This document shows, one piece after another, positions 26,472 to 38,929 of a stretch of 64,000 nucleotides of DNA. Both the position numbers and the translations under genes were made by a program. The notes below the pieces were generated by a model. It ran no database searches. It worked only from the letters and a program-made list of their open reading frames with translations, and was not told the DNA's origin. Position 1 is the first letter of the stretch, and each line of letters begins with the position of its first letter. Source of the DNA: Sycobia sp. Sy_11 (Eukaryota; Arthropoda; Insecta; Hymenoptera; Epichrysomallidae); NCBI GenBank assembly GCA_018907035.1, contig JACCIC010000028.1:1411501-1475500 (forward strand), written 5' to 3'.

Positions 26472-26510
26472 GGCGTTCGACGTTTCGAACCGCTACGGTT
26501 CATCCTCAGG
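26472..26510 (-). ncRNA. Hammerhead-ribozyme-like motif, probable decayed retroelement end
   Basis: Read on the minus strand this gives CUGAGGA (26509-26503), a 6-bp stem GAACCG/CGGUUC closed by a 3-nt loop (26501-26487), then GAAA (26486-26483), and a short stem CGU/ACG around loop CGA. That is the order of a type I hammerhead ribozyme core (CUGANGA - stem II - GAAA - short stem III). Such minimal hammerheads are known from Penelope-like retroelements, whose ends often carry this kind of sequence. Deviations: one unpaired U before stem II, C in place of the U expected to pair with the last A of GAAA at the cleavage site, and no evident stem I. It is probably inactive as a monomer. No reverse transcriptase ORF is nearby. 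Confidence 0.35.
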
Positions 26511-26545
26511 AACTAAACTAAAACTCGAGTTTTAGTTTAGTTCCT
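26508..26545. repeat. Perfect 38-bp palindrome centred on CTCGAG
   Basis: Both strands read AGGAACTAAACTAAAACT then CGAG and the complement, with no mismatch and no spacer (centre 26526/26527). It abuts and overlaps the hammerhead-like motif by three bases, and its right arm continues into another CTAAACTAAACTAAAAA copy to about 26560. Likely part of the same mobile-element relic. Confidence 0.9.
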
Positions 26546-26560
26546 AAACTAAACTAAAAA

Positions 26561-28099
26561 TACAGTTTTAATTCTTCAATCTCGTTTATTTTTAGTAATA
26601 AGTTTTATTTCAGATTTTTGGAGGGTAACAGTAAACATGGACAGTCTGACTGTTATTATTTTAGTTTAATAAATTATAGTATAAAAACTGTAAGACCGAT
26701 AAAAATATTTATTCATTTAAATTTAATATATTGGGATAATTATTATTGGATATTAGTTAATAGAACCAACTAAATAAAACCAATTATTGTCCTTGGATAG
26801 AGAAATGTATAGTTTGCTCGAATGAGTGCAATTTGACTTGATAATGAGCTCGCGATATTAAAAGTGAATAGAGACTCGTTAGTTTTGAAATCTCAATTAA
26901 TACGAATGTCTATTGCAGAAATTGTACTTCTGCAACAATAGCTAGGGAAAATCATAACGGAGTAGATGTAAAAGTCAAAATTAATGTTTTCCTTTCTTCG
27001 ATGCCTTTTACAATCAAACAATGGCACAAAAATAAAAGAGAAGTTCCAATCAAGAAGAGCAGTGCTTATTTAAAAAAGAACAAGGCGTGGTATACTGTAA
27101 GATAGGTTTCAATAATACGAGGTGGTAAATGAAATTTTTAATTTCAACAAAGCATATGAAGAAAAAAACAGGGGATGATCTTAAATGTAAGTAAATCTAA
27201 GCATATACGTAGGTGCTCCTAGCCATTTTGACTTTACACAACGTATTCAGAACAATCTTTACCCGGATTTTGCGATGATCTTTAATAAATCGTGATCTAC
27301 AATGTAGATTTTGAAAAGGACTGAATTTCTTATCGCGCGTTTCTTTCGTCGAGCGGGTCGAGCCCCTTTAGTACGGGATAACATCCATAAAAAAAAGCTC
27401 TTTTTAGACGCCTTAAAATATTCTATACATAAGATTAAGGCGCGGTTTTACATAAAATCAAGACGCGCTTCACGACGGCAACAATGGAACTCTTGGGTCT
27501 ATACACCCAAGTGGATTTTGCTCGCCCGAACAATCGACATTCAATTTTTTTTTTTTCATTCCCCAGTACGCGTTCTGAGCTATCCATTTTCCATTAGAAT
27601 TTCGGTCCTAGAAATTCCAGATATTGCTCGTCGGAGTCAAGCAGCTGTACGAGAGATTAGGAATTTCAACATTAATCTTTAAGACAATCTCGCTCCAATT
27701 ACTGTGAGGGTATTCTATGATGTCGATTATTTTTCTCATTATTCATTTCACATTTTCTTGTACGATACGGTATATATAATGTCGACAATTAATATATTTG
27801 TTTACATCTTTAATTCTCGAAACAAACGCTAACATAAAAAAACTGTCTAAAAATCGCACCTATAAAAAATGCACATAATATAGCGACTGAGCATCGTAAT
27901 AAAACTACAAAAAAGAAAGTCGCACACGATCTCTCCTTTCTCTTTCCGTCTGGCATTCGCGGAAAATCAAAAATTATGCCGTGAAATGACCGCGCGACAT
28001 CATAAATAATGCAATGAGTGGCGGCTGAATCTGCGCTATTATACTTTGACAGAGCCGAAATAATTTTCAGTGGTGCGGGCGGCTGGAGAGAGAAACAGA

Positions 28100-28142
<43 letters not shown>

Positions 28143-28730
28143 AAGAAGGAAAGAAAAAAAGAGAAGGAGATAGAAAATGGCCGAGGAAAATTCCTGTACG
28201 AGTGGAATTGTAGAATTGCAAGAGTGGTTGGAAAAAGCGTTGTATGGGTTATTTGTAATATTAGAATTGAAAATAATAATTTTAAGGCATTAAATAAAGT
28301 TCTTTCTAAATTGCTTCATCAACGATAATATTGGTTACTTTTGTAAATTTGGCGAAAAGCATTTCATCAAATTGTACTTTTCAAATAAATTAAATAATAA
28401 ATAAAAGATCCAAAATCCTCTGGATAATAAAGAAATGAGGTATAAGCGTAATATACAGTAATGATACATAACGACCAAAAAAAGGGTCCCATTTCAAAAG
28501 GATTTACAAGGATGTCAGACGGGTGTTAGTATATACGACTCTCTTGAGATCTGTTAATAAAGGTTAAAGGGGGGTATTTTGATAAATAAAGCGAAAGAAG
28601 TTAAGGAAAAAATAAGAAAATCTGATTAATCACAGAGGCTTTAAAAAACACATTATAATAATTATTCGATAAATAATAGAAATGTACCCTCAAGATCGCA
28701 CAATAATCTTAATCTTTATTCTTCCAAAAT
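26561..28730. other. Intron 1 AT-rich stretch, no gene seen
   Basis: Includes (GA)18 at 28104-28139. A 123-codon plus-strand frame at 27311-27682 has no recognisable motif and is not called. Confidence 0.55.
28104..28139. repeat. (GA)18 microsatellite
   Basis: Uninterrupted. Confidence 0.97.
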
Positions 28731-28765
28731 TGCCAATTTTGAATTAAAAAAGCCAATTTTGAATT
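28731..28765 (+). repeat. 14-bp direct duplication
   Basis: GCCAATTTTGAATT occurs at 28732-28745 and 28752-28765, just left of the GC-rich segment that ends in A32. Confidence 0.8.
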
Positions 28766-28779
28766 TGAAAAAAAAAAAC

Positions 28780-28976
28780 TGTACCTCGTACCAACCACGA
28801 TCCTCGTGGCAGTACAATAAAAGCGGATGCGTGAACGACATCGGATAGAACTCTATATAGCCGCGAGTCACGGATCCCCGAAGGCAAAGGGCAAAAAACT
28901 AAAGGGTCGATAAGCCGCTGCCCCAGCCGTGTAACAGTGTAAGCCGAAGAACAATATAACGCGAGAGCTCTCGATA

Positions 28977-29009
<33 letters not shown>
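28780..29009 (+). other. GC-rich segment ending in A32, possible retroposed sequence
   Basis: About 200 bp of GC-richer sequence in AT-rich surroundings ends in a pure A32 tract (28978-29009). That layout fits a SINE or processed RNA copy. A GGGTCGATAAGCC near 28903 loosely resembles a pol III B box, but no clean A box or target-site duplication is visible. Confidence 0.2.
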
Positions 29010-29013
<4 letters not shown>

Positions 29014-30424
29014 AGAAGAAAGAAACAACAGGCGAGGGTAGAAAGTATTACGAAGGGTATTATTAGATCGGGACACGGGAGTCAGCGATATAATTGAACA
29101 GTACGTATAGAAATTAAAATTATTACATATATATTTGATTGGAAAAATATAACGCGCTGAAAAAAAAAAGAATTTCTTACTCTAAGGTCATTTACATAGT
29201 ATAAATATATATAATATATAAATATAATATATATAATACATAATATATATAATATATAATATATACTATATATATAATTATATAAATATATATAATTATC
29301 ATTTACATATAATTATGTCGAATATTGATCGGAGAATATGTACTGAATTTTGGATGAATAATTTATTTCACCGAAAGAAGTATTTACATTAAAAAATGTA
29401 AACCGGAAAATGGAAACTGTTGTTTTTTTTTTATTTGATTTGAAATATTTGAACAAATATTGAGTCGGATTAGATGTTTTTTTAGTTTGAGTAAATATTT
29501 TTTGATGTTCAATATTTAAAAACAAATTTACTTTGCCCAACTAGTGTTTTTATTTAATAGTCAGTCACTATCGTAATCTTAATCTAAATATGCATAAATG
29601 CACGCGAAACTACATTGTAATTGAATGGAATTATATTTACAAATTTTCAGATTGCTTCAATTCTCGTAAACATTAAATGCTCATTTCAAGCAATGCAATG
29701 ACATGTAAAAGGCAACTTGATTTCAAACACAAGCGCTACGCCGCTCATGCGTTTCATGTAAAATTATACATGCCATGGGCTATTCGTGTAAATGTGTAGT
29801 AACCGAGAGGATTGCGCGTCATCTGCACGTCGAGGCGAAAATCGTGGATTTCGATGATTCGCTCGTCAGTAATTTATAAAATAGAGCGGATTCTATTTAC
29901 GAGAAACAAATAATTACTTTTATTCATTTAAGCCAGTAATTAATTATTTTTAAATATATGTTTCAAGAAAATATTTATTTGGTTCTGGGAAACTGTTTTT
30001 CACCAATTCCGAAAGTAAAAATTTATTTGATTTTATGATTAATCAATGCCAGACAATCATTAAATTTTCTAAATACACCTGATGTATATTATATATGGTG
30101 ATAATAATTATGTAAAACAGGTAATACAGTTAAGTCACTTGATTCAAATTTAGTTTTTATAGACAATTAAGCACGTGAAATAACCTAATAAATTCATGAA
30201 AAGTACATACAATTATATTAATCGAAAATATTTTTCTACGATATTGATCGATAATTGATTATCACTATTGATGCTTGTACGTTATCAATGTTTAATTGAA
30301 TAAAATATTGAAGAAAATAGATTTCTAAAGAACGCAGCTATTTGTATTTTTGTTAGTTCACATGTAGTCAGTACTTTTTTAATGTCAATTCGGAATTCGC
30401 ATTTTTAAATGTAATATCCCACAG

Positions 30425-30425
<1 letters not shown>

Positions 30426-30471
<46 letters not shown>
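30426..30471. repeat. (TA)23 tract
   Basis: Uninterrupted. Confidence 0.97.
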
Positions 30472-30472
<1 letters not shown>

Positions 30473-30710
30473 TATTTCTGTATTTTTTCATTTACAATCT
30501 CAGCGGCTGTCTGGGGGGAGGGAATAAAGAGCTTTTCCTTCTCATTTATACGCACTTGCTGACACAAGTCGGAATTCGGACTTTCGCTTTATCGTCAATA
30601 CGGGAAAAGTTTGAAAAATGTCCGAGAAAGAAACGAATCCTGAAACAGATGCTTATACATACGGAATACGAATTCACCGGAAATTTCGCTCGCTACCAAG
30701 CTTTTACGTG

Positions 30711-30713
<3 letters not shown>

Positions 30714-30748
<35 letters not shown>
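30714..30748. repeat. (AT)17 tract
   Basis: Uninterrupted. Confidence 0.97.
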
Positions 30749-30751
<3 letters not shown>

Positions 30752-31079
30752 CACTGTAAATTGCACTGATATATCCTTCTTCGTATATGTGTACAAATGC
30801 ATTTCTTTTCGGCGCCGTGCGACTGGCAAAGAAATCAAATCACGAGTATTCTTTTTCTTAAAAGTTGATTTGGTTTTTCATTTTTACCGAACCATGTAAA
30901 AAATATCGATGTAATGTATAGTACACTATAAGAAATTAGTTTGTATTCAGTCTAGAATAATGCCTAAATTTTATTATTATTGGTAGAGGAACTGTGTGAA
31001 AAATTAATGAATTATTGGAATAATTCTATCGAATACTAGCTTGAATACGATATTCTTTAATTTATATCGATTTTCAATC

Positions 31080-31480
31080 CAGGATTAAAAACACATCCTC
31101 GAGAATTTCTCAACGTCGATTGCAGACGTATTCATAATCTTCTGACCTCCCTCTCGCGTTCAGTTGGGGAATTTCGTTTCTCGCGCGATCCACGAGCGTT
31201 AATTATTACACTTCCGAACAGGGACGTCAGAAGCTGATCTTCGTTTCATGGCATGCTCGCGCTCTATCCGTCCGAACAGCCGCGCGATCGACGTTCGACC
31301 GCAACGATCGTTAAATCCGCCCCCCGTGTCCCGTGCCGTCCGCGGCAGCCGAAACTTTCGTTGTGACAATTTTTCGCCTCCGCACTGGCTCGCCGATAAA
31401 CGATATTGGCTCGAGCGCTCGATATCTCTGAACGTCGTCTCGTGTCTAGGCCGTGTGGCACGATGCAAGGGATAAACTGC
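31080..31480. other. Small intronic CpG-rich block
   Basis: CpG-dense and open in several frames on both strands without protein motifs. Confidence 0.3.
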
Positions 31481-32995
31481 GTAAACAGCGTACATAAAGG
31501 GGGAATAAAAATGATCATCCGTGCGTAATATATATTACGCGGTCATAAATCTAAATCGAGCTCTTTATCGAAAATCCGGTATAAAGTTATGCAAACACGA
31601 GAAAGCCAAGGTAATTTATTATTTCAATTCAATTTCGGTCGCAGTAATACTTTCTCGCATTTTGTTTTTTTTTTTTTTTTTGGTTTTTGACCTTGCCTTC
31701 TTTCTTTTTCGTGAGAACACCACCGCAAGCAGCTGGGCCGACATTTTATTCCCTTTTATAAAAAGGCCGCCACTGAAACTCATTAACTGGCTTCTCGTAT
31801 AAAATGCAACTTTAGCTCGGGCAATTTATGCCTCTGCGCGTGATAACTTCTTCAAGCCGACCCTCGCACCCGCCTCCCTCCCCCCTTCGCCCCTCCGCCG
31901 CACCGTCCTCGAACCTTTCTTTTTTTCAGGCCGCGACGAATAATTAACGTCGTTTGAAAAACACCTAAAAGCAATTAGTTTCTTTGTCTATGCGAAAAAT
32001 GGGTCGAACGATGGGGGGGGGGGATTGGGGGAGGGAAGAAGAATGGGAAAAATTTAAATTTCACTTGATCGCCAAACCATTGGCACGCCTCGGCACTGGT
32101 ATGCGCCTTATTAATCGTGTACGATTAATTTTAACAATTTAGCGTCGAGCAGCAATTTAGTATGTTATAATTTCTTATTGTTTTTACATTTTCGTTGCAG
32201 AATTCATTTCATTTATACGGTAGAGTAGCCAATGTTTTAATATTCTTTTTATCACACCCTAAGAGAATAGATTTTATTAGTAGCATGTTTTATGATTAGC
32301 ACAATCATGTTTTATCAATCTTAGTGAAAAGAGACATTTTATATCTAATATTTTTCCTCTTCAAATAATGGATCTATTAATTTTATACAAATGACTTTGT
32401 TTATTTGTCGTTCGTAAAAAAATTCTTAATAAATAAAACGCTTCAAGATTTATACAAATTTAATCAGGCGTCATGCTTTTGTTGTGTATGAAATAGAACT
32501 CGATTTGATTTTAAAATTAAATGAGCTGCAGTACGAAATAGCAATGCAATGGCGGATCAAATAAAAAATTTGGATTTTCGTTTGGAATTTGGATTGGAAC
32601 ATCAATTTTATATTTTTACTTTATTCCTTTATTCAATGACGTCTGTAAAAATTCTATGCGCGTCGGATTATCCCGCTCTAAGCGGTATCTTGTTGATCAC
32701 GAGGACGTACGCTCGAACGGAAAAGACGCAGGCGACCGGGGAAACAATCCCCCGGGCTTTATAGATATAGCGACGCGAAATAAACGGCTCGTTCCGTTTA
32801 ATCGAGAAGGTGTTAGCCGCCCGCTTTGACCGATAGATCATTGCCGGAACGCCGACCACTCCCGTATTATATAAACCTACCTCCGCAGAATCCGGAATTT
32901 CCGACCCGCGATTCTCTGGCGCTGCCCTGCCCTCCCAAAGGAGGTTTAATAGTCGAGAATAAGGCTAATTTCATTACCTCTTCTCCTCTCTCTCG

Positions 32996-33000
<5 letters not shown>

Positions 33001-33026
<26 letters not shown>
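33001..33026. repeat. (TC)13 microsatellite
   Basis: Uninterrupted; TC-rich interrupted sequence extends left to about 32980. Confidence 0.95.
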
Positions 33027-33997
33027 GGCTCAATAAAATATCGAAAGGAGAAAGACGCGAGACGGTGGTTTTCCATCTTTCCCATCTACGTTGAAAAGAC
33101 GCGGACGAACGAATTTCTCTCGGGGGAAGGTGGTGAGAGAGACATGGCTCACGAAAAATTGGATAGATTGATAGAGAGAGAGTCACGTTTTGGGTCGCGT
33201 TGTCGAGTAAACGATATTTTTTTTATCTTTTTTTATATCAAATATATATTCGAGGAAAAGGTATATTGGGTTTCCAAATAAACTTTAAGCTAAAATTTCA
33301 GAAGACAAAAATAGCGCGCATAAAAACTGGATCAAAAGGATAAGAGGAGGAGTGAATAAAATCAAAATTTTAATGAAAAATCATATTCATATTGTTTCAT
33401 GTATTAATGAGCATATTTCAAGTATGTTTCGAAAGGAAAAATCAAAGAAGAAAAGAGAGAATATCGATGATTATAATACAAATGTATAATACAGATCATC
33501 AACTAATATCTGCCATCAGAAACATCAGTCTTGTAAAATTCGATTACTTCTGCCGGTCTTTCGACTCTCTGACTCTTAGTCTCGCCTTTAATTTACACAA
33601 GACACTCGAGCTGCAATTAAGCCAGCCATTCTATAATCACATTTATTAATATCCACACGGATTGTCATTACGTGCTCATAACAGTCTCATAATATTTCTT
33701 GTTGCGAATTACAAAGATTTCGTCTTTTGTTCACAGATCTTTATAGCAGTGTTTCACTGGCATAATTTCAATTTCACTGGCCAATTTTAAATATATTTTT
33801 TGTGTACGTCTCGTAAAATTCATGCAATGGACACGACGGCTTAAGAAATTATTAGTTAGCCGCTGTGTAAAGCTAACGAAGACTCGTTATTTTTATTCTT
33901 TTTTTTTTTTAAGTCACATTAGTGCAATATGAAATTGAGTTCGCGTGCCGCTCATAGCAGACGTGCACGCGAGATATAGTGAAAAACGAGGACCTGG

Positions 33998-33998
<1 letters not shown>

Positions 33999-34035
<37 letters not shown>

Positions 34036-34058
34036 ACACACACGCGCGCGCGCGCGCA
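33999..34058. repeat. (AC)n-(CG)n compound microsatellite
   Basis: Pure AC to 34034, then a short CA stretch and alternating CG from about 34043. Confidence 0.95.
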
Positions 34059-34977
34059 CACAGACACAGAGGCAAACACACACGCGCACGTATTGCAGGG
34101 GTCTTACCGTGTTCTACGTGATCAATCGAGCCGCACGACCGCTCCTTTTACCCCTAGAGGACGTATTGGATTAAATTCTAGCCCCTTCCGGTTTATCGTT
34201 GCGAGTTTTGAAATATATCCGCGATATTTAGACACACCTGGATGTTTAAACGCGCATTTTTACGATGTTGCGACAGAGACACGAACGCAACGTCTACAGC
34301 CTGTGAATGGTTCTTCCTATTATATATGTGTGTATATGCGCGTGCGCGTGTGTGTGTGTGTGTGTTTGTATAAAATTAACCAATAAATAAGCTAATTAAC
34401 TGGAAACTGAACCGAGGACGAGCGGGGGTGGGGTGGTTTGCAGCGAAATAAGCCGCACACGACCGGTTAATGGCTCGTTCGTAATTGTTACGCGCCGCAC
34501 CCCCGTATTAGCATTTAATCGAACGCCACCCGGAACCGAAACGAATAAACGACGATTTTGGAAAATTTACCGCCAGGAACCCGGCGATTTTCTTCGATTT
34601 CGCACTGGCGCGCACTCTGCACCGAATGATGAAATATCGCGCAGTACCGTCGCAACGGCAATACATATGTAAATGTCCTTAAAGTCTTGATAACGGGAAT
34701 TTCTCACGATTGCGTTACGTTAACGAACGCATAAAGTACTCGGTACCATAACTTTGTACGGGAATTCGGTGCGGCACATTTGTTGTAAAGGTCGCGATGA
34801 AAAACTGCGCAACTTCATTTTCTGAATTATGGAATAATTGCGGCGTTGCCGCGTAACTCGCGAGCAATCGCGCAGCGGCAAATCCGAAAATCCGTAAAGC
34901 ACGAACTTTCCCGGGCGACGATCCAAAAAACTTGGCGCCGAGTATAAAATCGTCGACGTAAACCCTCGCGAGCGCAC

Positions 34978-35034
34978 ATATATATACATATATATATATA
35001 TATACATACATACATACATATATATATATGTATG
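34978..35034. repeat. TA/TACA compound repeat
   Basis: TA runs flank a (CATA)n centre. Confidence 0.93.
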
Positions 35035-35202
35035 TAACAAATAAATAAAAATCCCGCGGACGTTCATGCGAGAGATCAGCGCATAAACTTAATCCAATTG
35101 TCCGGTGGCCGGTAGTCGGAAATGGTAGCAACAAACCACTCTGTATAAATGTGTCCAATCGTACGGGGACTGAAAAAGGAGGCCGTGGCGGAAAGAGAGA
35201 GA

Positions 35203-35204
<2 letters not shown>

Positions 35205-35238
<34 letters not shown>
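35205..35238. repeat. (GA)17 microsatellite
   Basis: Uninterrupted GA. Confidence 0.95.
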
Positions 35239-35244
<6 letters not shown>

Positions 35245-35583
35245 AAGAGTGAGATAGAGAGATAGTTTTATTTTTACCATAGAAAAATAAAAAGCAGAAT
35301 ATATATGTATCCATATAGTGCTTGCAATAGCTGGCTGTGTCGGAATTCACTAACGCGAAACTGTACATAATAACAACACGGTAAAACTATAGAGAAAATA
35401 GTGGTTAAAAACAATAACGCATCAAATTTTGAAAATAAACAATTTCATGGTATTATATTTATGAGTCTAGGAAGTAAAATGCTAAGATCCTGAACCAATC
35501 ATTTCGTTCCATTATCCCCGGGCTTTAATCAAGCAAATAAAAATAAATTCTATAGACGAACTAGAATGTAAGTGTGTGTATGA

Positions 35584-35609
35584 AAGAGAGAGAGAGAGAG
35601 AGAGAGAGA
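35584..35609. repeat. (AG)13 microsatellite
   Basis: Uninterrupted. Confidence 0.95.
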
Positions 35610-36018
35610 AGAGAGATAAAATAGAGCGAGACGAGAAAGACATATTAAAAAATCATAGAATTCGTACACGAGGCAGACGACCATTCGGGCAGGTTCATAA
35701 TCAAAATGAAAGGGTTGTCTATATCGAATCCAGTGACAGCAGTAGTCGTCCCGAGTGTATTCAGGCTTTCGTTGCGGTGTGCCTTACATAATAAACAACG
35801 ACGCCTCCTACGCAATATATGGTAGATATCCACTAGCAGCGAACAGCAACACGATTCGTAATCTCTTTACCCGTAAAGCCCTGATTGGGCGGGGTTTAAG
35901 GTTTTATTTTTTAAACGGCTATTTTTACCATTAATTTGGCCACCGAATAAGCTAGGATCGGCCATTCTCTATTGCAACGTTATCAGTATTTATTTGCTGA
36001 GAAAAAAAAATATTTATA

Positions 36019-36020
<2 letters not shown>

Positions 36021-36068
<48 letters not shown>
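36021..36068. repeat. (TA)24 tract
   Basis: Uninterrupted. Confidence 0.97.
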
Positions 36069-36072
<4 letters not shown>

Positions 36073-36129
36073 AAATATTTTGAATGAAATCGTAACTGCA
36101 TTACGACCCTGAATTCTTAAATTCTGTAT

Positions 36130-36839
36130 TTTTCATCGATTGGCCAACGAGTTCGACAATTCTCCCTCAATTTTGCCTCATTACACGCGAACTTCATTAC
36201 GTACGCCGTCTCCCGTCTCCATCAACAGTACGCCATTCCTGCACTCTCGACAGCTCCCTCCCGCTGCAGAAAAACCCCCTCGCGAACAATTAATACATCC
36301 GCTCGGTAAACTGACCCGAATCGGGAATTCGAGCGCGCGCGTCCTCGCGCTCCGTGCGCTGCAGGCGGTGGCGTAGAGGAAAACGGGGCGGAGGGGGAGG
36401 AGGAACGAGTTGACTCTGTACTTTGACGGGCGCGCGAGGCCGCCGCGCAACGTCATCTCGGGCCACTTTCGTGCCCGCGCTATCGAGCCTCCACCGCGAA
36501 CTCGCCCGGGTTTCTTCCCCCCTAAGGATGCGAGGGGGGGTGGTGGGGGGTCGGGGGATATTCCTTCGAGTGTCTCGCCGCGTACGCGCGTGGCGCAGGA
36601 GGGAGGGGTGGTGGCTCGCTCGACCGACCCCGTTTCCAATTTTCGATGCGCCACGCCATCCACTCCCCCCCCCCCGCCCCTCCCCGCCAGCCCCAACCGC
36701 CGCCCCACGAGTATAACAGGCAGACGACGGCTCCTCTATCTCTATATCGAAAGGCTTCTTCTCCCCGTCCCCGCGCGCACGGTTGCGCCTCGAGAGCTTC
36801 GCCTGCGGAGCAGAGAGAACGTGGAAACGATTCGTTCGT

Positions 36840-36902
<63 letters not shown>

Positions 36903-37130
36903 GGGCGACCCTCTTGAAAGTATACATATGCATTTTGGGGTCTTGCGGGCGGCGCGGCGCATTAATCACCGCGTCATTCTGATTTTGGCTTTTACCATAC
37001 ACTCGGCCGGGGTAACGCGCTCCGTGCGCGCTTATGTGTGTCGTCGCGGAGACGCCCCCCCCCCTCGCCCCTCCTCATACCCTCCGCCCCCACCGAAGAT
37101 CGCTCCGATTTTCGTTTTAAGGAACTCTTA
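36130..37130. other. Intronic CpG-rich block
   Basis: About 1 kb of CpG-rich sequence with C11 (36665-36675), G-rich runs near 36535-36550, C10 (37055-37064) and an internal (TA)25. Multiple overlapping frames; no domain recognised. Confidence 0.35.
36843..36892. repeat. (TA)25 tract
   Basis: Uninterrupted; inside a CpG-rich block. Confidence 0.97.
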
Positions 37131-37190
37131 TACAAATGGGTCGAGGCTGCACGCCGAATATACGCTTGCATTTTCTTGTATGTATATAAG

Positions 37191-37193
<3 letters not shown>

Positions 37194-37249
<56 letters not shown>
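37194..37249. repeat. (TA)28 tract, longest in the window
   Basis: 56 bp uninterrupted; about 300 bp from the previous TA tract. Confidence 0.97.
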
Positions 37250-37251
<2 letters not shown>

Positions 37252-38430
37252 TTACATTATGCGGCTAGGTTGGCCTTTAAGAAGCGACGTTATTTATTCG
37301 GTAAATAGCGCGCGTACTGGCTGGCTTATTTGCGAAATATCGACGTATGTAAAGGGTTATGTTTTATTTTTTTTTTTTTTTGTTGCTTTCTTTTTCTTTA
37401 AAGACTCGGAGGAGCCTGTAAAACGGTCCTTTTGGAATACTTTTGAGTTCATCAAAAAAGAAATCGTCGAGCGACGAACCCGATGGATTTTGGGAAAGCG
37501 ATCCAAATAGTGAAGCTATTTTCTGGAAATTCGTGGATATAATACAGGTTGGCCAATCGCAATGGTATCGATTCGTTCGAGGCATTATGGCTAAAAATGC
37601 AACTTCATTGGTTTCGAAATCAATAAGCTCGTAACTTGGTACAGGAAGTAGAAAAAATAAACGGAAAATTACTGCGAAGTTATTACATTGCGAGTACCAA
37701 TTCGATAAAAATAAATACAAGCACGTGAACGTCATCGTCCCTTTCGTAAAAACCTTCCGAGTGTCTTGAAAGTAGAAACAACTAAAACAACTGTTGGTAT
37801 AAAAATTAGTATTTTTGCTAAACTGCCAAAGTTCTTTCATTTCTGTTTATTATACTGATATTTCTAATATTCATTGCTTACATCTACTTATCTCCACGTG
37901 TATATAATATACACTCAAAGGTGTTTTACGATGTGCAGATAGCGAGAGTCTCAGTGATTCGAAGAGCTAAGCCACCTTGATCTGACGGGATCAGTCGATG
38001 CGACAAGAAACGGAAAGTAAGCCAAAAGAATCATTGACAAGGCTAATATTTTGATAAGGAAATTGCGCGAGAACAGAAAGTGACGAACGAGCCAAATTTG
38101 CCTTGACGACAGCTCAGATAGTTTTATATGTTCAAAATTATCCAACTGCTCTTAATAATACCTGCATCGCTCTAAAGAATCGATTATATTTGCCATTTAC
38201 AAAAGGCCCCTTTGTATGTCAGCATCGGTTAACGAGAGTTACTACGGGATAATGATTTTCCAATGCTTTGATTAAACCATTTTATGCAATATTTCACAAA
38301 TGAGCGGCTTCTTCGAGATTTTCTTAATTATCTCCTATTAAAATCTCTTGTAATAATTATATAACGTCGTTTGGATATAATTGAGCATCATAGTCATTAA
38401 TTATAATGACAACAGAAAGTTTCTTGAACA

Positions 38431-38452
38431 TTTTTTTTTTTTTTTTTTTTTT
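38431..38452. repeat. T22 homopolymer
   Basis: Uninterrupted. Confidence 0.95.
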
Positions 38453-38929
38453 AACAAACTGGCTAATGTTTACGTTTTTAATATTGCTATTATTTATTAA
38501 AGACAATATAGATATGATACAAAATGAATATTTATGTTATATATGTATATATATATGCATCTAATTTACAAACAAAACTGGCGAGCTTGGTTCTAAAGAC
38601 GTCTTCTTAATACTCAGTTCGAGTAAAAACGAGGAAATGCATACACATCGAGCGTAAGTCATAACCAAATTATAATTAAGCTTTGAATTTCGATTGGCAT
38701 AATTTGGCCAAAACTATCCTCTAAAAGTTAAATACATATTTATAGGGGATCGACCGGCCCCGTAATGCCCGTCAATTGTCTACCTCGATAAAATTAAACT
38801 TTGAACACAGCATGGAACGGTTAAAACGGTAATTTCCAGTGGCCAACTGTAATTAGGTTACAGAAAAGTATGAATGCAAATCCGGTCAATTACTGCTGAC
38901 CCTCCATCCCCATTGCCCGGCCCCAGCGC

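Larger units (their letters stand above)
29010..31079. other. Intron 1 very AT-rich stretch, no gene seen
   Basis: An imperfect TATA/AATATA cluster at about 29200-29310, then (TA)23 at 30426-30471 and (AT)n at 30714-30748. Nothing gene-like. Confidence 0.6.
31481..36129. other. Intron 1 stretch rich in microsatellites, no gene seen
   Basis: Holds T18 near 31664, G11 at 32013-32023, (TC)13 at 33001-33026, (AC)n-(CG)n at 33999-34058, (GT)n at 34347-34365, TA/TACA at 34978-35034, (GA)n at 35205-35238 and 35584-35609, and (TA)24 at 36021-36068. The 217-codon frame here is a repeat translation. Confidence 0.6.
37131..38929. other. Intron 1 stretch, no gene seen
   Basis: Begins with the longest TA tract and has T17 near 37365 and T22 at 38431-38452. 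A 158-codon minus-strand frame at 37364-37840 ends in a Lys run from the T tract and shows no motif. Confidence 0.55.

Noticed and set aside
33265..33300. TTGGGTTTCCAAATAAACTT resembling a mariner terminal repeat
   Set aside because: No partner repeat or transposase fragment found; the likeness is short.
34715..35368. 217-codon minus-strand ORF
   Set aside because: Much of it is translated GA and TA repeats.
36410..36982. 190-codon plus-strand ORF
   Set aside because: Pro/Arg-rich from a CpG block and then an (Ile-Tyr)n translation of a TA tract; overlapping frames on both strands are equally open.
37364..37840. 158-codon minus-strand ORF and a CAGGTTGGCCAATCGCAATG string near 37545 resembling a mariner-type end
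   Set aside because: No transposase motif, no matching inverted end nearby, and the only similar string (37267) is in direct orientation.
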